From Palsa-892 sp035295845 (GTDB lineage Bacteria; Pseudomonadota; Alphaproteobacteria; Rhizobiales; Xanthobacteraceae), in the NCBI GenBank assembly GCA_035295845.1, contig DATGIF010000008.1, forward strand, positions 124,001 through 188,000: a stretch of DNA of 64,000 nucleotides, given 5' to 3'. Shown piece after piece: positions 51,608 to 60,321 of this stretch; position 1 is the first letter of the stretch, and each line of letters begins with the position of its first letter. The notes beneath the pieces are model-generated. The model saw only the letters and a list, made by a program, of their open reading frames with translations, did not search any database and was not told where the DNA came from. The position numbers and the translations under genes were made by a program.

Positions 51608-52392
51608 AGGTCGAGGACAAAATCGTTGTGGTCACGGGCGGCGCCGACGGCATCGGCAAGGCGCTGTGCGAGCGGTTTCACAAGGAAGGCGCCAAGGCGG
51701 TCGTCGTCGCCGATTTGAACGGCGCGAAGGCGGAAGCCGTGGCGAAATTGGTCGGCGGCAAGGGCTACAAGGTTGATGTGGCCAACGAGCAGGAGATCGT
51801 CAAGCTCATCGACGACGTCGAAAAGAATATCGGGCCGATTGATCTCTTCTGCTCGAACGCGGGCCTCGTGGACCGCGAGGCGAAGCCCGACGATGTCGGT
51901 TCCGCCACCAATGCAAGCTGGACGCGGAGCTGGAACGTGCATGTGATGGCGCATGTTTACGCGGCGCGCGCGTTATTGCCGCGCATGATCGCGCGCGGCG
52001 GCGGCTATTTTCTCAACACGGCTTCGGCGGCGGGGTTGCTCTCGCAGATTGGCAGCGCCGTTTACGCGACGACCAAGCACGCGGCGGTGGCTTTCGGCGA
52101 AATCCTCGCCATTACCCATCGCGACCAGGGCATTCGCGTTTCGATGCTCTGCCCGCAAGGCGTCGACACGCCGTTGCTGCGCAGCGGCTCGCACGGCCCG
52201 CAACATCTCGACGGGGTGCTCACGCCGGAGCAATGCGCTGACGCCGTGATCAAAGGCCTCGAAGCCGAGACTTTTTTGATCCTGCCGCATCCGCAGGTCG
52301 CGCAATACATGCGCAACAAGGCCGAGAACTACGACCGCTGGCTCGGCGGCATGGTGAAGCTCAAGCGGTCGCTTGAGGCCGGGAAAGCCTGA
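51604..52392 (+). CDS. Short-chain dehydrogenase/reductase
   Basis: A 262-residue classical SDR. The cofactor motif is TGGADGIGKALCERF (about 12-26); the conserved SNAGL follows; the active site has TASAAGLL and YATTK; the C-terminal half has MLCPQGVDTPLL. It probably oxidises a hydroxyl group of a CoA ester or a free alcohol in the pathway. The ATG overlaps the ligase stop by 4 bp (ATGA), so the two are coupled. It is the last gene of the catabolic block, before an AT-rich regulatory region. Confidence 0.9.
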   Translation: MKVEDKIVVVTGGADGIGKALCERFHKEGAKAVVVADLNGAKAEAVAKLVGGKGYKVDVANEQEIVKLIDDVEKNIGPIDLFCSNAGLVDREAKPDDVGSATNASWTRSWNVHVMAHVYAARALLPRMIARGGGYFLNTASAAGLLSQIGSAVYATTKHAAVAFGEILAITHRDQGIRVSMLCPQGVDTPLLRSGSHGPQHLDGVLTPEQCADAVIKGLEAETFLILPHPQVAQYMRNKAENYDRWLGGMVKLKRSLEAGKA

Positions 52393-52621
52393 CCGCCGCA
52401 GCCGATCTCTTTTCGCTTCTTCTCGATTCGCCCAACTATCTGGCCCGCCCATCCTGCATGGCTTGTTTTTATCTGGCCAAGCAATGAGATAGATATAACA
52501 CATATATTTTATGTTATATTTATTTATTTGACAGTATTTCAGTGCATGAATAGCTATAATACAAAGAGAATATGGCCGAGCGGCGCCATAGGCGCGTATG
52601 GACTGGAAATAGGGCTGGCAG
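52393..52621. promoter_or_regulatory. AT-rich promoter region of the sulfite reductase operon
   Basis: A short AT-rich island in a GC-rich window. ATATAACA (52493-52500) and TGTTATAT (52512-52519) form an inverted repeat with 11 bp between. TTGACA at 52528-52533 and TATAAT at 52555-52560 are 21 bp apart; TAGCTA (52551-52556) gives a 17-bp spacer. The palindrome lies just upstream of the -35 hexamer, a place suited to an activator such as CysB-type regulators. No gene is seen here. Confidence 0.6.
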
Positions 52622-54379
52622 ATGAGTTTTCTCACGATCCCGAAAGCGGCCCCCTTCACTGAGGAGGACATCGAAGCCCTCAACCGCGTCGTCGGCACGG
52701 CGACGCCGGTGCAGCGCGCGTGGCTCGCGGGATTTCTCGCGGGCATCGAGCAGGCGCAGCCTTCCGACCAGCCTTCCGTTCAGCCGGCGGCACCGCCGCA
52801 GGCGGCGGAGCCGTTGACGATCGTCTACGCCACCGAATCCGGCAACTCCGAGAAGCTCGCGAATGACGCGGCCAAGCTTGCGCGCAAGCAGGGCTTAAAG
52901 CCGACCGTCATCGACATGGCCGATCTCGAACTCGCAACGCTCGCGAAAGCGAAGCGGTTGATCGTGATCGCCGCCACCTGGGGCGAGGGCGAGCCGCCTG
53001 CGCGCGCCGCGCGGGCCTATGCCGAGTTGATGGGCGAGAACGCGCCCAAGCTCGACGGCGTCGAATTTGGTGTGCTTGCACTGGGCGATTCGGCGTACGC
53101 GGATTTCTGCACCATCGGCCAGAAGATCGACGCGCGGCTCGAGGCGCTCGGCGGCAAGCGCGTCGTCGACCGCGTTGACTGCGACCTTGATTTCGAAAAG
53201 CCCGCGGGCGAGTGGACCGACAAGGCGCTGAAGGCTTTGGCGCCGCCGGAAGTGGCGCGCGGCACGGTGATCGCCGTCGATTTCGGCTCCCGCCAGCAGG
53301 CGGCCGCCGATACCGGCCCGGTCGAAGCGGAAGTGAGCGAGTGGATCAACCTCAATTCGTCGCGCTCGGACAAGGAGACGATCCACCTGGAGCTTGCCTT
53401 CGACGGTGCGGCACCCGCCTACAAGCCGGGTGACTCGCTCGACCTCTATCCCGAGAATGATCCCGCCTATGTGGACGACCTCTTGCGGGCGGCGGGGCTG
53501 GTGTCGGACGAGGCGCTGCGCGCAGAGCTCATCAAATCGCGCGACGTCACGACGTTCTCGCGCAAGACGCTCGAAGCCTATGCCGCGATCACCGGTTACA
53601 GCTACCTGAAGGCGCTCGCCGGATCGGAGAAGGCAAAAGCCTGGATCGCCGGCCGGCAATTGATCGATCTCGTCGGGCATTTCCCGATGTCGCTCTCGGC
53701 CGAGCAGTTGCGCGGCCTCACGCGCCCGCTCGCACCGCGCGCCTATTCGATTGCGTCGTCGCGCCGCGAGGTCGGCGAGGAAGCGCATCTCCTCGTTTCA
53801 GCCGTGCGCTACGAGAGCTTCGGCCGCGCGCGCAGAGGGGTCGCTTCGAACTTCGTCGCCGATCGCCTGAAAAAGGGCGCGCGCGTGAAGGTGAAGCTCA
53901 AGCCCAACAAGCATTTCGCGCTGCCGGCGCCGGATCGCGACATCATCATGGTCGGGCCGGGCACCGGTGTCGCGCCCTATCGCGCCTTCGTGCAGGAGCG
54001 CCGCGCCAGCGGGGCCACGGGCAAGAACTGGCTCTTCTTCGGCGACCGCCATTTCACCCACGATTTCCTCTATCAACTCGAGTGGCAGGACGCGTTGAAG
54101 GACGGCGCGCTCGCGCGCATGGATGTGGCGTTTTCGCGCGACACGCCGCAGAAAATCTACGTCCAGGACAAAATGTGGGAACGGCGCCGCGACCTCGTTG
54201 AATGGCTCGATAACGGGGCGTATTTTTACGTCTGCGGCGATGCCAAGGCGATGGCGAAAGACGTGCGCACGACGCTCGCCCGCGCCATCGCCGATGTGAA
54301 GGGCGTGTCGCCGGAAGTCGCCGCGCAAGCGGTCGCGAAGTTAGAGACCGAGCGGCGCTATTTGCAGGACGTCTACTGA
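52622..54379 (+). CDS. cysJ: NADPH-dependent sulfite reductase flavoprotein subunit (CysJ-like)
   Basis: A 585-residue diflavin reductase that passes electrons from NADPH through FAD and FMN to the sulfite reductase haemoprotein. After a 60-residue N-terminal region come a flavodoxin domain (about 64-205; VYATESGNSEKLANDAA, ATWGEGEPPARA, LALGDSAYADF), the FAD domain (about 240-430; RAYSIASSRREVG) and the NADPH domain (about 435-585; MVGPGTGVAPYRAF, WLFFGDRHFTHDF, ending ERRYLQDVY). Length fits CysJ. It lies 20 bp before the haemoprotein gene, so both are co-transcribed from the AT-rich promoter upstream. Confidence 0.92.
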   Translation: MSFLTIPKAAPFTEEDIEALNRVVGTATPVQRAWLAGFLAGIEQAQPSDQPSVQPAAPPQAAEPLTIVYATESGNSEKLANDAAKLARKQGLKPTVIDMADLELATLAKAKRLIVIAATWGEGEPPARAARAYAELMGENAPKLDGVEFGVLALGDSAYADFCTIGQKIDARLEALGGKRVVDRVDCDLDFEKPAGEWTDKALKALAPPEVARGTVIAVDFGSRQQAAADTGPVEAEVSEWINLNSSRSDKETIHLELAFDGAAPAYKPGDSLDLYPENDPAYVDDLLRAAGLVSDEALRAELIKSRDVTTFSRKTLEAYAAITGYSYLKALAGSEKAKAWIAGRQLIDLVGHFPMSLSAEQLRGLTRPLAPRAYSIASSRREVGEEAHLLVSAVRYESFGRARRGVASNFVADRLKKGARVKVKLKPNKHFALPAPDRDIIMVGPGTGVAPYRAFVQERRASGATGKNWLFFGDRHFTHDFLYQLEWQDALKDGALARMDVAFSRDTPQKIYVQDKMWERRRDLVEWLDNGAYFYVCGDAKAMAKDVRTTLARAIADVKGVSPEVAAQAVAKLETERRYLQDVY

Positions 54380-54399
54380 GCGCGTAAGGCGCTTCGCTC

Positions 54400-56124
54400 A
54401 TGGCCAAGGATACCAAAGACCTGTCGCGCAACGAAGCGATCAAGGAAGCGAGCGCGTATTTGCGCGGCACGCTCGCCGAAGGCGTCGCCGACGAGATCAC
54501 GGGCGGCATTTCCGAAGACGACCAGCAACTGGTCAAATTCCACGGGATGTATCTGCAGGATGACCGGGATCTTCGCGCCGAGCGTTCGAAGAAAAAGATG
54601 GAGAAGGCCTTTGCCTTCATGCTGCGGGTGCGGATCCCGGGCGGCGTGCTCACGCCCGCGCAATGGCTCGCGCTTGACGAGGTCGCGCGCCTCTATGGCA
54701 ACCGCACGCTGCGGGTGACGACGCGCCAGACGATTCAGCTCCACGGTGTGATCAAGTCGAATCTCAAGACGACGCTGAAAGAAATCGACCAGGCCGCGCT
54801 CGACACGCTCGCCGCCTGCGGCGACGTCAACCGCAACGTCATGTGCGATCCGAATCCGTATCAGTCGCGCGCGCACGCGGCGGCGCAGGCGCTGGCCAAA
54901 TCCGTCTCCGAGCACCTGTTGCCGCGCACGCCGGCCTATCGCGAGATCTGGCTCGACGGCGAGAAGATCGCGGGCGGCGAGGAAGAGGTGACGGAGCCGA
55001 TCTACGGCAAGACGTACTTGCCGCGGAAATTCAAGATCGTCGTCGCGGTGCCGCCCTCGAACGACGTCGACGTGTTCGCGCACGATCTCGGCTTCATCGC
55101 GATCGTCGACGGCGATGGCGAAATCGGCGGCTGGAACGTCACCGTCGGCGGCGGCATGGGCATGACCCACGGCGAGCCCGACACCTATCCGCGCACCGCC
55201 GATGTGATGGGCTTCTGCCGCACGGGGGACGTGCTCGCGGTGGCGGAAGCTGTCGTCACCGTGCAGCGCGACTGGGGCGATCGCTCAAACCGCAAGCACG
55301 CGCGGCTCAAATACACGATCGAGGACAAAGGTCTCGATGCTTTTCGCGCCGAGGTGGAACGGCGCGGCGGCGTGAAACTCGGCGCGCCGAAACCTTTTAG
55401 CTTCACCTCGACCGGCGACCGGCTCGGCTGGACCGAAGGCGAGGATGGCAACCATCACCTAACTTTGTTCGTCGAGAACGGCCGCATCGGCAATCATCCG
55501 GGTGCCGCGCATCTCGACGGCTATCGCAAGCTTGCCGAGTCGCACAAAGGCGACTTCCGGCTCACGCCCAACCAAAACGTCATCGTCGCCAATGTCGCGC
55601 CGGAAGAGCGGCCGGCGGTCGAGGCGATCGTTGCCGAGTTCGGCCTCGACCAGAATCTATCGGGTCTGCGCAGAAATTCGATGGCGTGCGTGGCGCTGCC
55701 GACCTGCGGCCTGGCGCTTGCCGAAAGCGAACGGTATCTACCCGATCTCATCACCGCGCTCGAAGAACGGCTGGAGGCGCACGGGCTCGCGCAGGACGAT
55801 ATCGTCATCCGCATGACCGGCTGCCCCAACGGTTGCGCGCGGCCGTATCTTTCGGAGATCGGTTTGGTCGGTAAAGGTCCCGGCCGCTACAATCTTTATC
55901 TCGGCGGCGCCGTCGACGGCTCGCGGCTCTCGAAGCTTTACGCCGAAGACCTCGAGCACGAAGGGATCATCAAGACGCTCGATCCGATGTTTGCCGCCTA
56001 TGCCCGGTTCCGCGGCAATGGCGAGCCGTTCAGCGAATTTCTCCTGCGCATGAGCTTCATCGCGCCAACGGGAAACGGCCGCGATTTTCACGCCAATACC
56101 GGCCCGCAGCAGCCGGTGATCTGA
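54400..56124 (+). CDS. cysI: Sulfite reductase haemoprotein subunit (CysI)
   Basis: A 574-residue sirohaem/[4Fe-4S] enzyme that reduces sulfite to sulfide in six-electron steps for cysteine synthesis. The N-terminal half shows RVTTRQTIQLHGV and GDVNRNVMCDPNP; the middle has NVTVGGGMGMTHG. The cluster and sirohaem ligands follow the exact CysI spacing, C-x5-C (CVALPTC), x38, then C-x3-C (CPNGC). The start MAKDTKDLSRNEAIKEAS is normal. The preceding diflavin subunit makes this the NADPH-type enzyme rather than a ferredoxin-type Sir. Confidence 0.95.
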   Translation: MAKDTKDLSRNEAIKEASAYLRGTLAEGVADEITGGISEDDQQLVKFHGMYLQDDRDLRAERSKKKMEKAFAFMLRVRIPGGVLTPAQWLALDEVARLYGNRTLRVTTRQTIQLHGVIKSNLKTTLKEIDQAALDTLAACGDVNRNVMCDPNPYQSRAHAAAQALAKSVSEHLLPRTPAYREIWLDGEKIAGGEEEVTEPIYGKTYLPRKFKIVVAVPPSNDVDVFAHDLGFIAIVDGDGEIGGWNVTVGGGMGMTHGEPDTYPRTADVMGFCRTGDVLAVAEAVVTVQRDWGDRSNRKHARLKYTIEDKGLDAFRAEVERRGGVKLGAPKPFSFTSTGDRLGWTEGEDGNHHLTLFVENGRIGNHPGAAHLDGYRKLAESHKGDFRLTPNQNVIVANVAPEERPAVEAIVAEFGLDQNLSGLRRNSMACVALPTCGLALAESERYLPDLITALEERLEAHGLAQDDIVIRMTGCPNGCARPYLSEIGLVGKGPGRYNLYLGGAVDGSRLSKLYAEDLEHEGIIKTLDPMFAAYARFRGNGEPFSEFLLRMSFIAPTGNGRDFHANTGPQQPVI

Positions 56125-56188
56125 ACGCGGCCTTCGTTCGAGAGCGCGGTTTGCGCGGCATCGGCGGCTTCGCTAGACATCCGCCGCC

Positions 56189-56971
56189 ATGACAGCGGCT
56201 ACCATCATTACCGGCGGATCCGGCGGAATTGGCGCCGCACTCGCGCATGAAGCGGCGGGCGCCGGACGCAAGCTCGTGCTGGTTTCGCGCTCGGCGGAAG
56301 GTCTCGCGAAGGTCGCCGACGCGATCGCGGCCAAAGGCCAGGCACGGCCGGAGATTATCGCGCTCGATCTTGCCGAAGCGGGCGCCGCCGATCGCCTCGC
56401 CGGCGAGCTTTCCAAGCGCGGGCTTTCGGTGTTCGAGCTCGTCAACAATGCGGGCTACGGGCTGGTGGGGCCGGTTGTCGCGCATAGCCGCGCCGACGAG
56501 CTTGGCATCGTCGACCTTAACGTGCGGGCGCTCACCGACCTCACGTTGAAGTTTCTGCCGGAGATCATCGCCGCACGCGGCGGGATCCTGAACGTCGCCT
56601 CCACCGCCGCTTTTCAGCCCGGGCCTTATGCGGCGATCTATTATGCGAGCAAGGCCTATGTGCTGTCGTTTTCCGAGGCGCTCGCCTATGAGTTGCGCCG
56701 CCGCGTGCGGGTGACGGCGCTCTGCCCCGGTCCGGTGCCGACCAATTTCCAGAGGCGCGCCAATCCCGGCAAAGACACCTTGTTCTCGCACTTGCCGGGG
56801 ATGAGCGCGGAAAAATGCGCGGCGGTCGGCTGGCGCGGCTTCGAAGCGGGCAAGCGCGTGGTGATTCCGGGGTTCCTGAACAAGGTCGGCGCGTTCCTTT
56901 CGCCCCGCGCGCCGCGCAAGCCTGTTATCGCGGCTTCGGCCTATCTTGCCTCGAAGCGGCGCGCTAAATGA
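56189..56971 (+). CDS. Short-chain dehydrogenase/reductase (DltE-like)
   Basis: A 260-residue SDR with the cofactor motif TGGSGGIGAALAHEAAG, the NNAG sequence in VNNAGYGLVGP, the Ser of VASTAAFQPGP and the YYASK active site. The long C-terminal tail after ALCPGPVPTNF agrees with the DltE/YdfG-like group of unknown substrate. The stop overlaps the start of the glutamine amidotransferase gene by 4 bp (ATGA). Although it follows cysI, the 64-bp gap and different function make a separate transcript possible. Confidence 0.88.
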   Translation: MTAATIITGGSGGIGAALAHEAAGAGRKLVLVSRSAEGLAKVADAIAAKGQARPEIIALDLAEAGAADRLAGELSKRGLSVFELVNNAGYGLVGPVVAHSRADELGIVDLNVRALTDLTLKFLPEIIAARGGILNVASTAAFQPGPYAAIYYASKAYVLSFSEALAYELRRRVRVTALCPGPVPTNFQRRANPGKDTLFSHLPGMSAEKCAAVGWRGFEAGKRVVIPGFLNKVGAFLSPRAPRKPVIAASAYLASKRRAK

Positions 56972-57747
56972 ACGTTTCGATGTCCAAGCGCGTTCTCGTC
57001 GTCCTCCACCAAGCGCATTCGACGCCCGGCCGTATCGGCCGGATGCTCGTTGAGCGCGGCCTTTCCCTCGATATCCGCCGCCCGCCCTGCGGCGATCCCT
57101 TACCCGAGACGCTCGAGGAGCACGCCGGTGCCGCGATCTTCGGCGGCCCGATGAGCGCGAACGACCATGACGACTACGTCAAGAAGGAAATCGCGTGGAC
57201 GGAAGCGGTGCCGTTACGCGAGGACAAGCCGCTGTTCGGCATTTGCCTCGGCGCGCAGGTGATTGCGCGCGCGCTTGGCGCCAAGGTCGGCTTTCATCCC
57301 GAGGGTTTGGTGGAAGTCGGCTACTATCCGCTGCGGGCGACGGAGGCGGGCAAGAAACTCTTCGACTGGCCCGATCACGTCTATCAGTGGCACCGCGAGG
57401 GCTTTGACCTGCCCGATGGCGCCGTATTGCTCGCCGAAAGCGACACCTTCCGCAATCAGGCGTTTCGGTACGGCCGCGCGGCGTTTGCCTTTCAGTTTCA
57501 CTCGGAGCTTACGCATCACATGATGTGCCGGTGGACAACGCGCGGCCACGCGCGGCTGGAATTGCCGAATGCGCGGCCGCGCGCGGATCATTTCGACGGC
57601 CGGCTCGTGCACGATGCGAAGACGCGCGCCTGGCTCGAAAAGTTTCTCGATTTGTGGACGAGGCTCGCGAAGAAGGAGCCGCCGGCGGCCGGCTATTCTT
57701 CGCAAAATGCAACCGGCGTCGCAGATTGCGAACCGACTTTGCCGTGA
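56968..57747 (+). CDS. Class I glutamine amidotransferase-like protein
   Basis: A 259-residue GATase1 domain protein. The oxyanion segment is AIFGGPMSANDHDDYVKKE; the nucleophile elbow is FGICLGAQVIARALG with catalytic Cys near residue 92; the second part of the triad is FAFQFHSELTHHM with His and Glu. Such stand-alone proteins are often called GMP-synthase-like, but the true substrate (a glutamine or gamma-glutamyl compound) is unknown. The first ATG gives MNVSMSKRVLVVLHQ; the second ATG, four codons on, is also possible. It is translationally coupled to the SDR gene. Confidence 0.88.
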   Translation: MNVSMSKRVLVVLHQAHSTPGRIGRMLVERGLSLDIRRPPCGDPLPETLEEHAGAAIFGGPMSANDHDDYVKKEIAWTEAVPLREDKPLFGICLGAQVIARALGAKVGFHPEGLVEVGYYPLRATEAGKKLFDWPDHVYQWHREGFDLPDGAVLLAESDTFRNQAFRYGRAAFAFQFHSELTHHMMCRWTTRGHARLELPNARPRADHFDGRLVHDAKTRAWLEKFLDLWTRLAKKEPPAAGYSSQNATGVADCEPTLP

Positions 57748-58011
57748 GCGGCGCGGGCGATCGCGGATTTCGTATTTAACGAATCGTTACAGACGAGATT
57801 TCGTGGCGCCGCGCGCCGCGCGCGCTGGCAGAGCCCTTGCAAACAAGTTTGGCAAGTCGGCTTCAGGTAGTGCGTAGCCGGCCGTTAGTTCGACGGGAGA
57901 CGTCCGGTTTTTGACCCCACCGGCCGTCTCCCGTTCGCTTTTATGCGCCGCCGCTGGCCCGCACGCCGGCGCCTGCAAATCAAAGCCTTGGTGGAAAATG
58001 TCTGGGCGAAC
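57748..58011. other. Intergenic region with strong hairpin, possible small RNA
   Basis: This 264-bp gap holds no ORF I can support. It has the palindrome TAACGAATCGTTA near 57777-57789 and a strong terminator-like hairpin at 57894-57933. The stretch between them is unexplained and could be a short non-coding RNA or a long 3' untranslated region of the amidotransferase operon. tRNA-Ala follows on the opposite strand. Confidence 0.35.
57894..57933 (+). terminator. Long GC-rich hairpin
   Basis: CGGGAGACG (57894-57902) pairs with CGTCTCCCG (57925-57933), and inside that CCGG (57904-57907) pairs with CCGG (57920-57923). The loop is TTTTTGACCCCA. The downstream sequence TTCGCTTTTATG has a modest T-run on the plus strand. 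It probably stops transcription coming from the amidotransferase gene or from a small RNA before it. Confidence 0.65.
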
Positions 58012-58087
<76 letters not shown>

Positions 58088-58200
58088 GTCCAGACCGGAT
58101 CATGTAGGCCGCGCCCCGAATAAGTGTCAAGAAGAGGAGGCTTCCCTCGCGCGCCGCGCACGGCTATTGATCGGGCCTCGATTGGTCCGCGGAGCGTCGC

Positions 58201-58482
58201 ATGCTCAACCCATTTCTCTGGCTCATTCACACCGTCATCACGCTCTATATCTGGATCCTGATCGCGGCGGCCATTCTTTCGTGGCTCGTCGCCTTCAACG
58301 TGGTCAATCCCTATAACCAGGTCGTGCGCAACATCGGCGAGGTGCTGCATCGCCTCACGGAGCCCGCGCTCAGGCCCATTCGCAATCTGCTCCCCAATCT
58401 CGGCGGCATCGACATCTCGCCGGTGATCCTGATCCTGCTGCTTCTCTTTATCGAGCGGTTGATCTTCTGGCTGTTCGCTTGA
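58201..58482 (+). CDS. yggT: YggT family membrane protein
   Basis: A 93-residue protein with two hydrophobic segments (about residues 4-30 and 72-93) around the conserved LSWLVAFNVVNPYNQVVRNIGEVLHRLTEPALRPIRNLLP-type YggT core. YggT proteins are linked to cell-envelope and division processes and, in plants, to cytochrome assembly, but the bacterial role is not settled. It is the first of a three-gene unit with the DUF167 and folD genes, joined by 4-bp overlaps. Confidence 0.92.
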   Translation: MLNPFLWLIHTVITLYIWILIAAAILSWLVAFNVVNPYNQVVRNIGEVLHRLTEPALRPIRNLLPNLGGIDISPVILILLLLFIERLIFWLFA

Positions 58483-58823
58483 GCGCTGAGTTTCTCGACC
58501 CGCCCTGGAAAGCGATGCCGGGCGGATTGCTCGTATCGGTCCGCGCGACGCCGAAAGGCGGCCGCGACGCCATCGACGGAATTGAAAGATTGGCCGACGG
58601 CCGTGCGGTATTGAAGGCGCGGGTGCGGGCGGTGCCCGCCGACGGCGAGGCGAACGCCGCACTTCAGCGGGTGATCGCAGAAGCGGCGGGCGTCGCGCCC
58701 TCCACGGTTTCGCTCGCGCGGGGTGCTCAGTCGAGGACCAAGACCTTCCGGCTCGCGGGCGATCCGCGGCTGCTGGCGGCGGCATTCGAGCGGGCGATCA
58801 CCAAAAACGCAAAAGCCAAATGA
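58479..58823 (+). CDS. DUF167 (YggU) family protein
   Basis: A 114-residue YggU/DUF167 protein. The conserved core is LLVSVRATPKGGRDAIDG, LKARVRAVPADGEANAALQR and the later SLARGAQSRTKTFRLAG. Function unknown. It probably starts at TTG 58479, which overlaps the yggT stop as TTGA; this keeps the PPW residues usual at the N-terminus of this family. The first ATG, at 58515, would lose them. The end overlaps folD by 4 bp. Confidence 0.88.
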   Translation: MSAEFLDPPWKAMPGGLLVSVRATPKGGRDAIDGIERLADGRAVLKARVRAVPADGEANAALQRVIAEAAGVAPSTVSLARGAQSRTKTFRLAGDPRLLAAAFERAITKNAKAK

Positions 58824-59704
58824 GCGCGAAGATCATCGACGGCAAGGCGATCGCAAGCGAATTACGCGGCAAGGTGGCGATCGCGGCGCGGCTTATGGCC
58901 GAAAAGCTCGGCCGTATGCCGGGCCTTGCCATGGTGCTCGTGGGCGACAATCCGGCGAGCGAAGTCTATGTGCGCAACAAGGCGCGCGCGACCGTCGACA
59001 TCGGCATGGCCACGTTCGAGTACAAGCTGCCGGCGGCAACGGGCGAGGCCAAACTCCTCGAACTCGTGCAAGCGCTCGGCGACGACCCTGCGGTTGACGG
59101 CATCCTCGTGCAACTGCCGCTGCCTCCCCATATCGATCCCGCCCGCATCCTGAACGCGATTTCTCCCGCCAAGGATGTCGACGGCTTTTCGCCGCTCAAC
59201 GCCGGAAGGCTCGCGCGCGGTCTGCCGGCGCTTGCGCCCTGCACGCCGCTCGGCTGCGTGATGCTCGCGAAAACCGTGCATCCGTCGCTCACAGGGCTTA
59301 AAGCGGTGGTTGTCGGCCGCTCGAACATCGTCGGCAAGCCGCTGATGTATTTGCTGCTCACCGAGAACGCGACGGTGACGATTGCGCACACGAAAACAAA
59401 AGACCTTGCGGCCGTATGCCGGCGCGCGGATCTCCTTTTTGTTGCCATAGGAAAGCCCGAGCTTGTGCGCGGTGGCTGGATCAAACCGGGAGCGACGGTG
59501 ATCGATATCGGCATCAACCGTGTTACGGGCGCAGACGGCAAGCCGCGTGTTGTCGGCGATGTCGCCTTCGACGAGGCGGCCAAAGTCGCGGGTGCAATCT
59601 CGCCGGTGCCGGGCGGCGTCGGCCCGATGACGATCGCGTGTCTCCTAGCCAACACGCTGCGCGCGGCCGCGATGCGCGCCGGATTGCCGCCGCCGAACCT
59701 CTGA
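58820..59704 (+). CDS. folD: Bifunctional methylene-THF dehydrogenase / methenyl-THF cyclohydrolase
   Basis: A 294-residue FolD, which interconverts 5,10-methylene- and 10-formyl-tetrahydrofolate using NADP(H). Conserved parts are MVLVGDNPASEVYVRNKARA with the catalytic Lys-Tyr region, the VDGILVQLPLPPHID segment, ISPAKDVDGFSPLNAGRLA, CTPLGCVML, the Rossmann VVGRSNIVGKPLMYLLL and TPVPGGVGPMTIACLL-type C-terminus (SPVPGGVGPMT). The length fits. It is coupled to the DUF167 gene and supplies the formyl donor used by PurH. Confidence 0.97.
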   Translation: MSAKIIDGKAIASELRGKVAIAARLMAEKLGRMPGLAMVLVGDNPASEVYVRNKARATVDIGMATFEYKLPAATGEAKLLELVQALGDDPAVDGILVQLPLPPHIDPARILNAISPAKDVDGFSPLNAGRLARGLPALAPCTPLGCVMLAKTVHPSLTGLKAVVVGRSNIVGKPLMYLLLTENATVTIAHTKTKDLAAVCRRADLLFVAIGKPELVRGGWIKPGATVIDIGINRVTGADGKPRVVGDVAFDEAAKVAGAISPVPGGVGPMTIACLLANTLRAAAMRAGLPPPNL

Positions 59705-59718
59705 GGAGGGAGCCCGTG

Positions 59719-60315
59719 ATGAAGAGGCTCGCCGTTTCCGCCCTCGCCATTCTCGCGGCCTCCGCCGCCGCCGCGCAAACGATCGAAAGCGCCTTCACCG
59801 ATTTTGATCTGAAGAAATGCCAGCACGTCCCCGGCAAGGGCCGCGAGGATTACGGCGAGTGGCGTTGCAAGGGCTACGCGAATATCCCGGTCTATATGGC
59901 GGCGGGCGATCAGCGCGTGATGATCAGCTTCGGCGCCCGCGCCCGCGAGGAGCCGGCGGCCCGGCAGACGCTCGCTGCGTTCAACGGCGAGGGCGGCAGG
60001 ATCGAATGGCGGATCGAGAAAAGTGCCGATGGAAAGCAGCAGCCCTTTGCCGCCATCATGCGCTGGAGCACGACAAAATCCGACGACAATGGCGATCAGG
60101 TCGCAGGCGAGGTGCTGGTGGTGACGCGGCTTTCGCCCGGCGCCGTCTGTCACGTCGGCTATGTCGACAGTCTCGCCAACCGCAATGCGGACGATTTGGC
60201 GCGGGAAATCGCCGACAAGCGCGCCCGCGGCTTTCGCTGCCGCGAGGACAAGCCGGTCGTGCTCGGCGACAAGGGGCCGGGCTTCAGCGATCTCTACGAT
60301 TTCAATGAAAAATAG
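59719..60315 (+). CDS. Exported hypothetical protein
   Basis: A 198-residue protein with a signal peptide (about residues 1-19, MKRLAVSALAILAASAAAAQ). The mature part has four cysteines (KKCQHVPG, WRCKGYANIP, GAVCHVGYVDS, FRCREDK), which could form two disulfides in the periplasm. There are no repeats or membrane helices after the signal. I recognise no family; the 14-bp distance to folD suggests co-transcription. The start at ATG 59719 follows GGAGGG. It converges with the GNAT gene. Confidence 0.82.
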   Translation: MKRLAVSALAILAASAAAAQTIESAFTDFDLKKCQHVPGKGREDYGEWRCKGYANIPVYMAAGDQRVMISFGARAREEPAARQTLAAFNGEGGRIEWRIEKSADGKQQPFAAIMRWSTTKSDDNGDQVAGEVLVVTRLSPGAVCHVGYVDSLANRNADDLAREIADKRARGFRCREDKPVVLGDKGPGFSDLYDFNEK

Positions 60316-60321
60316 AAACGC

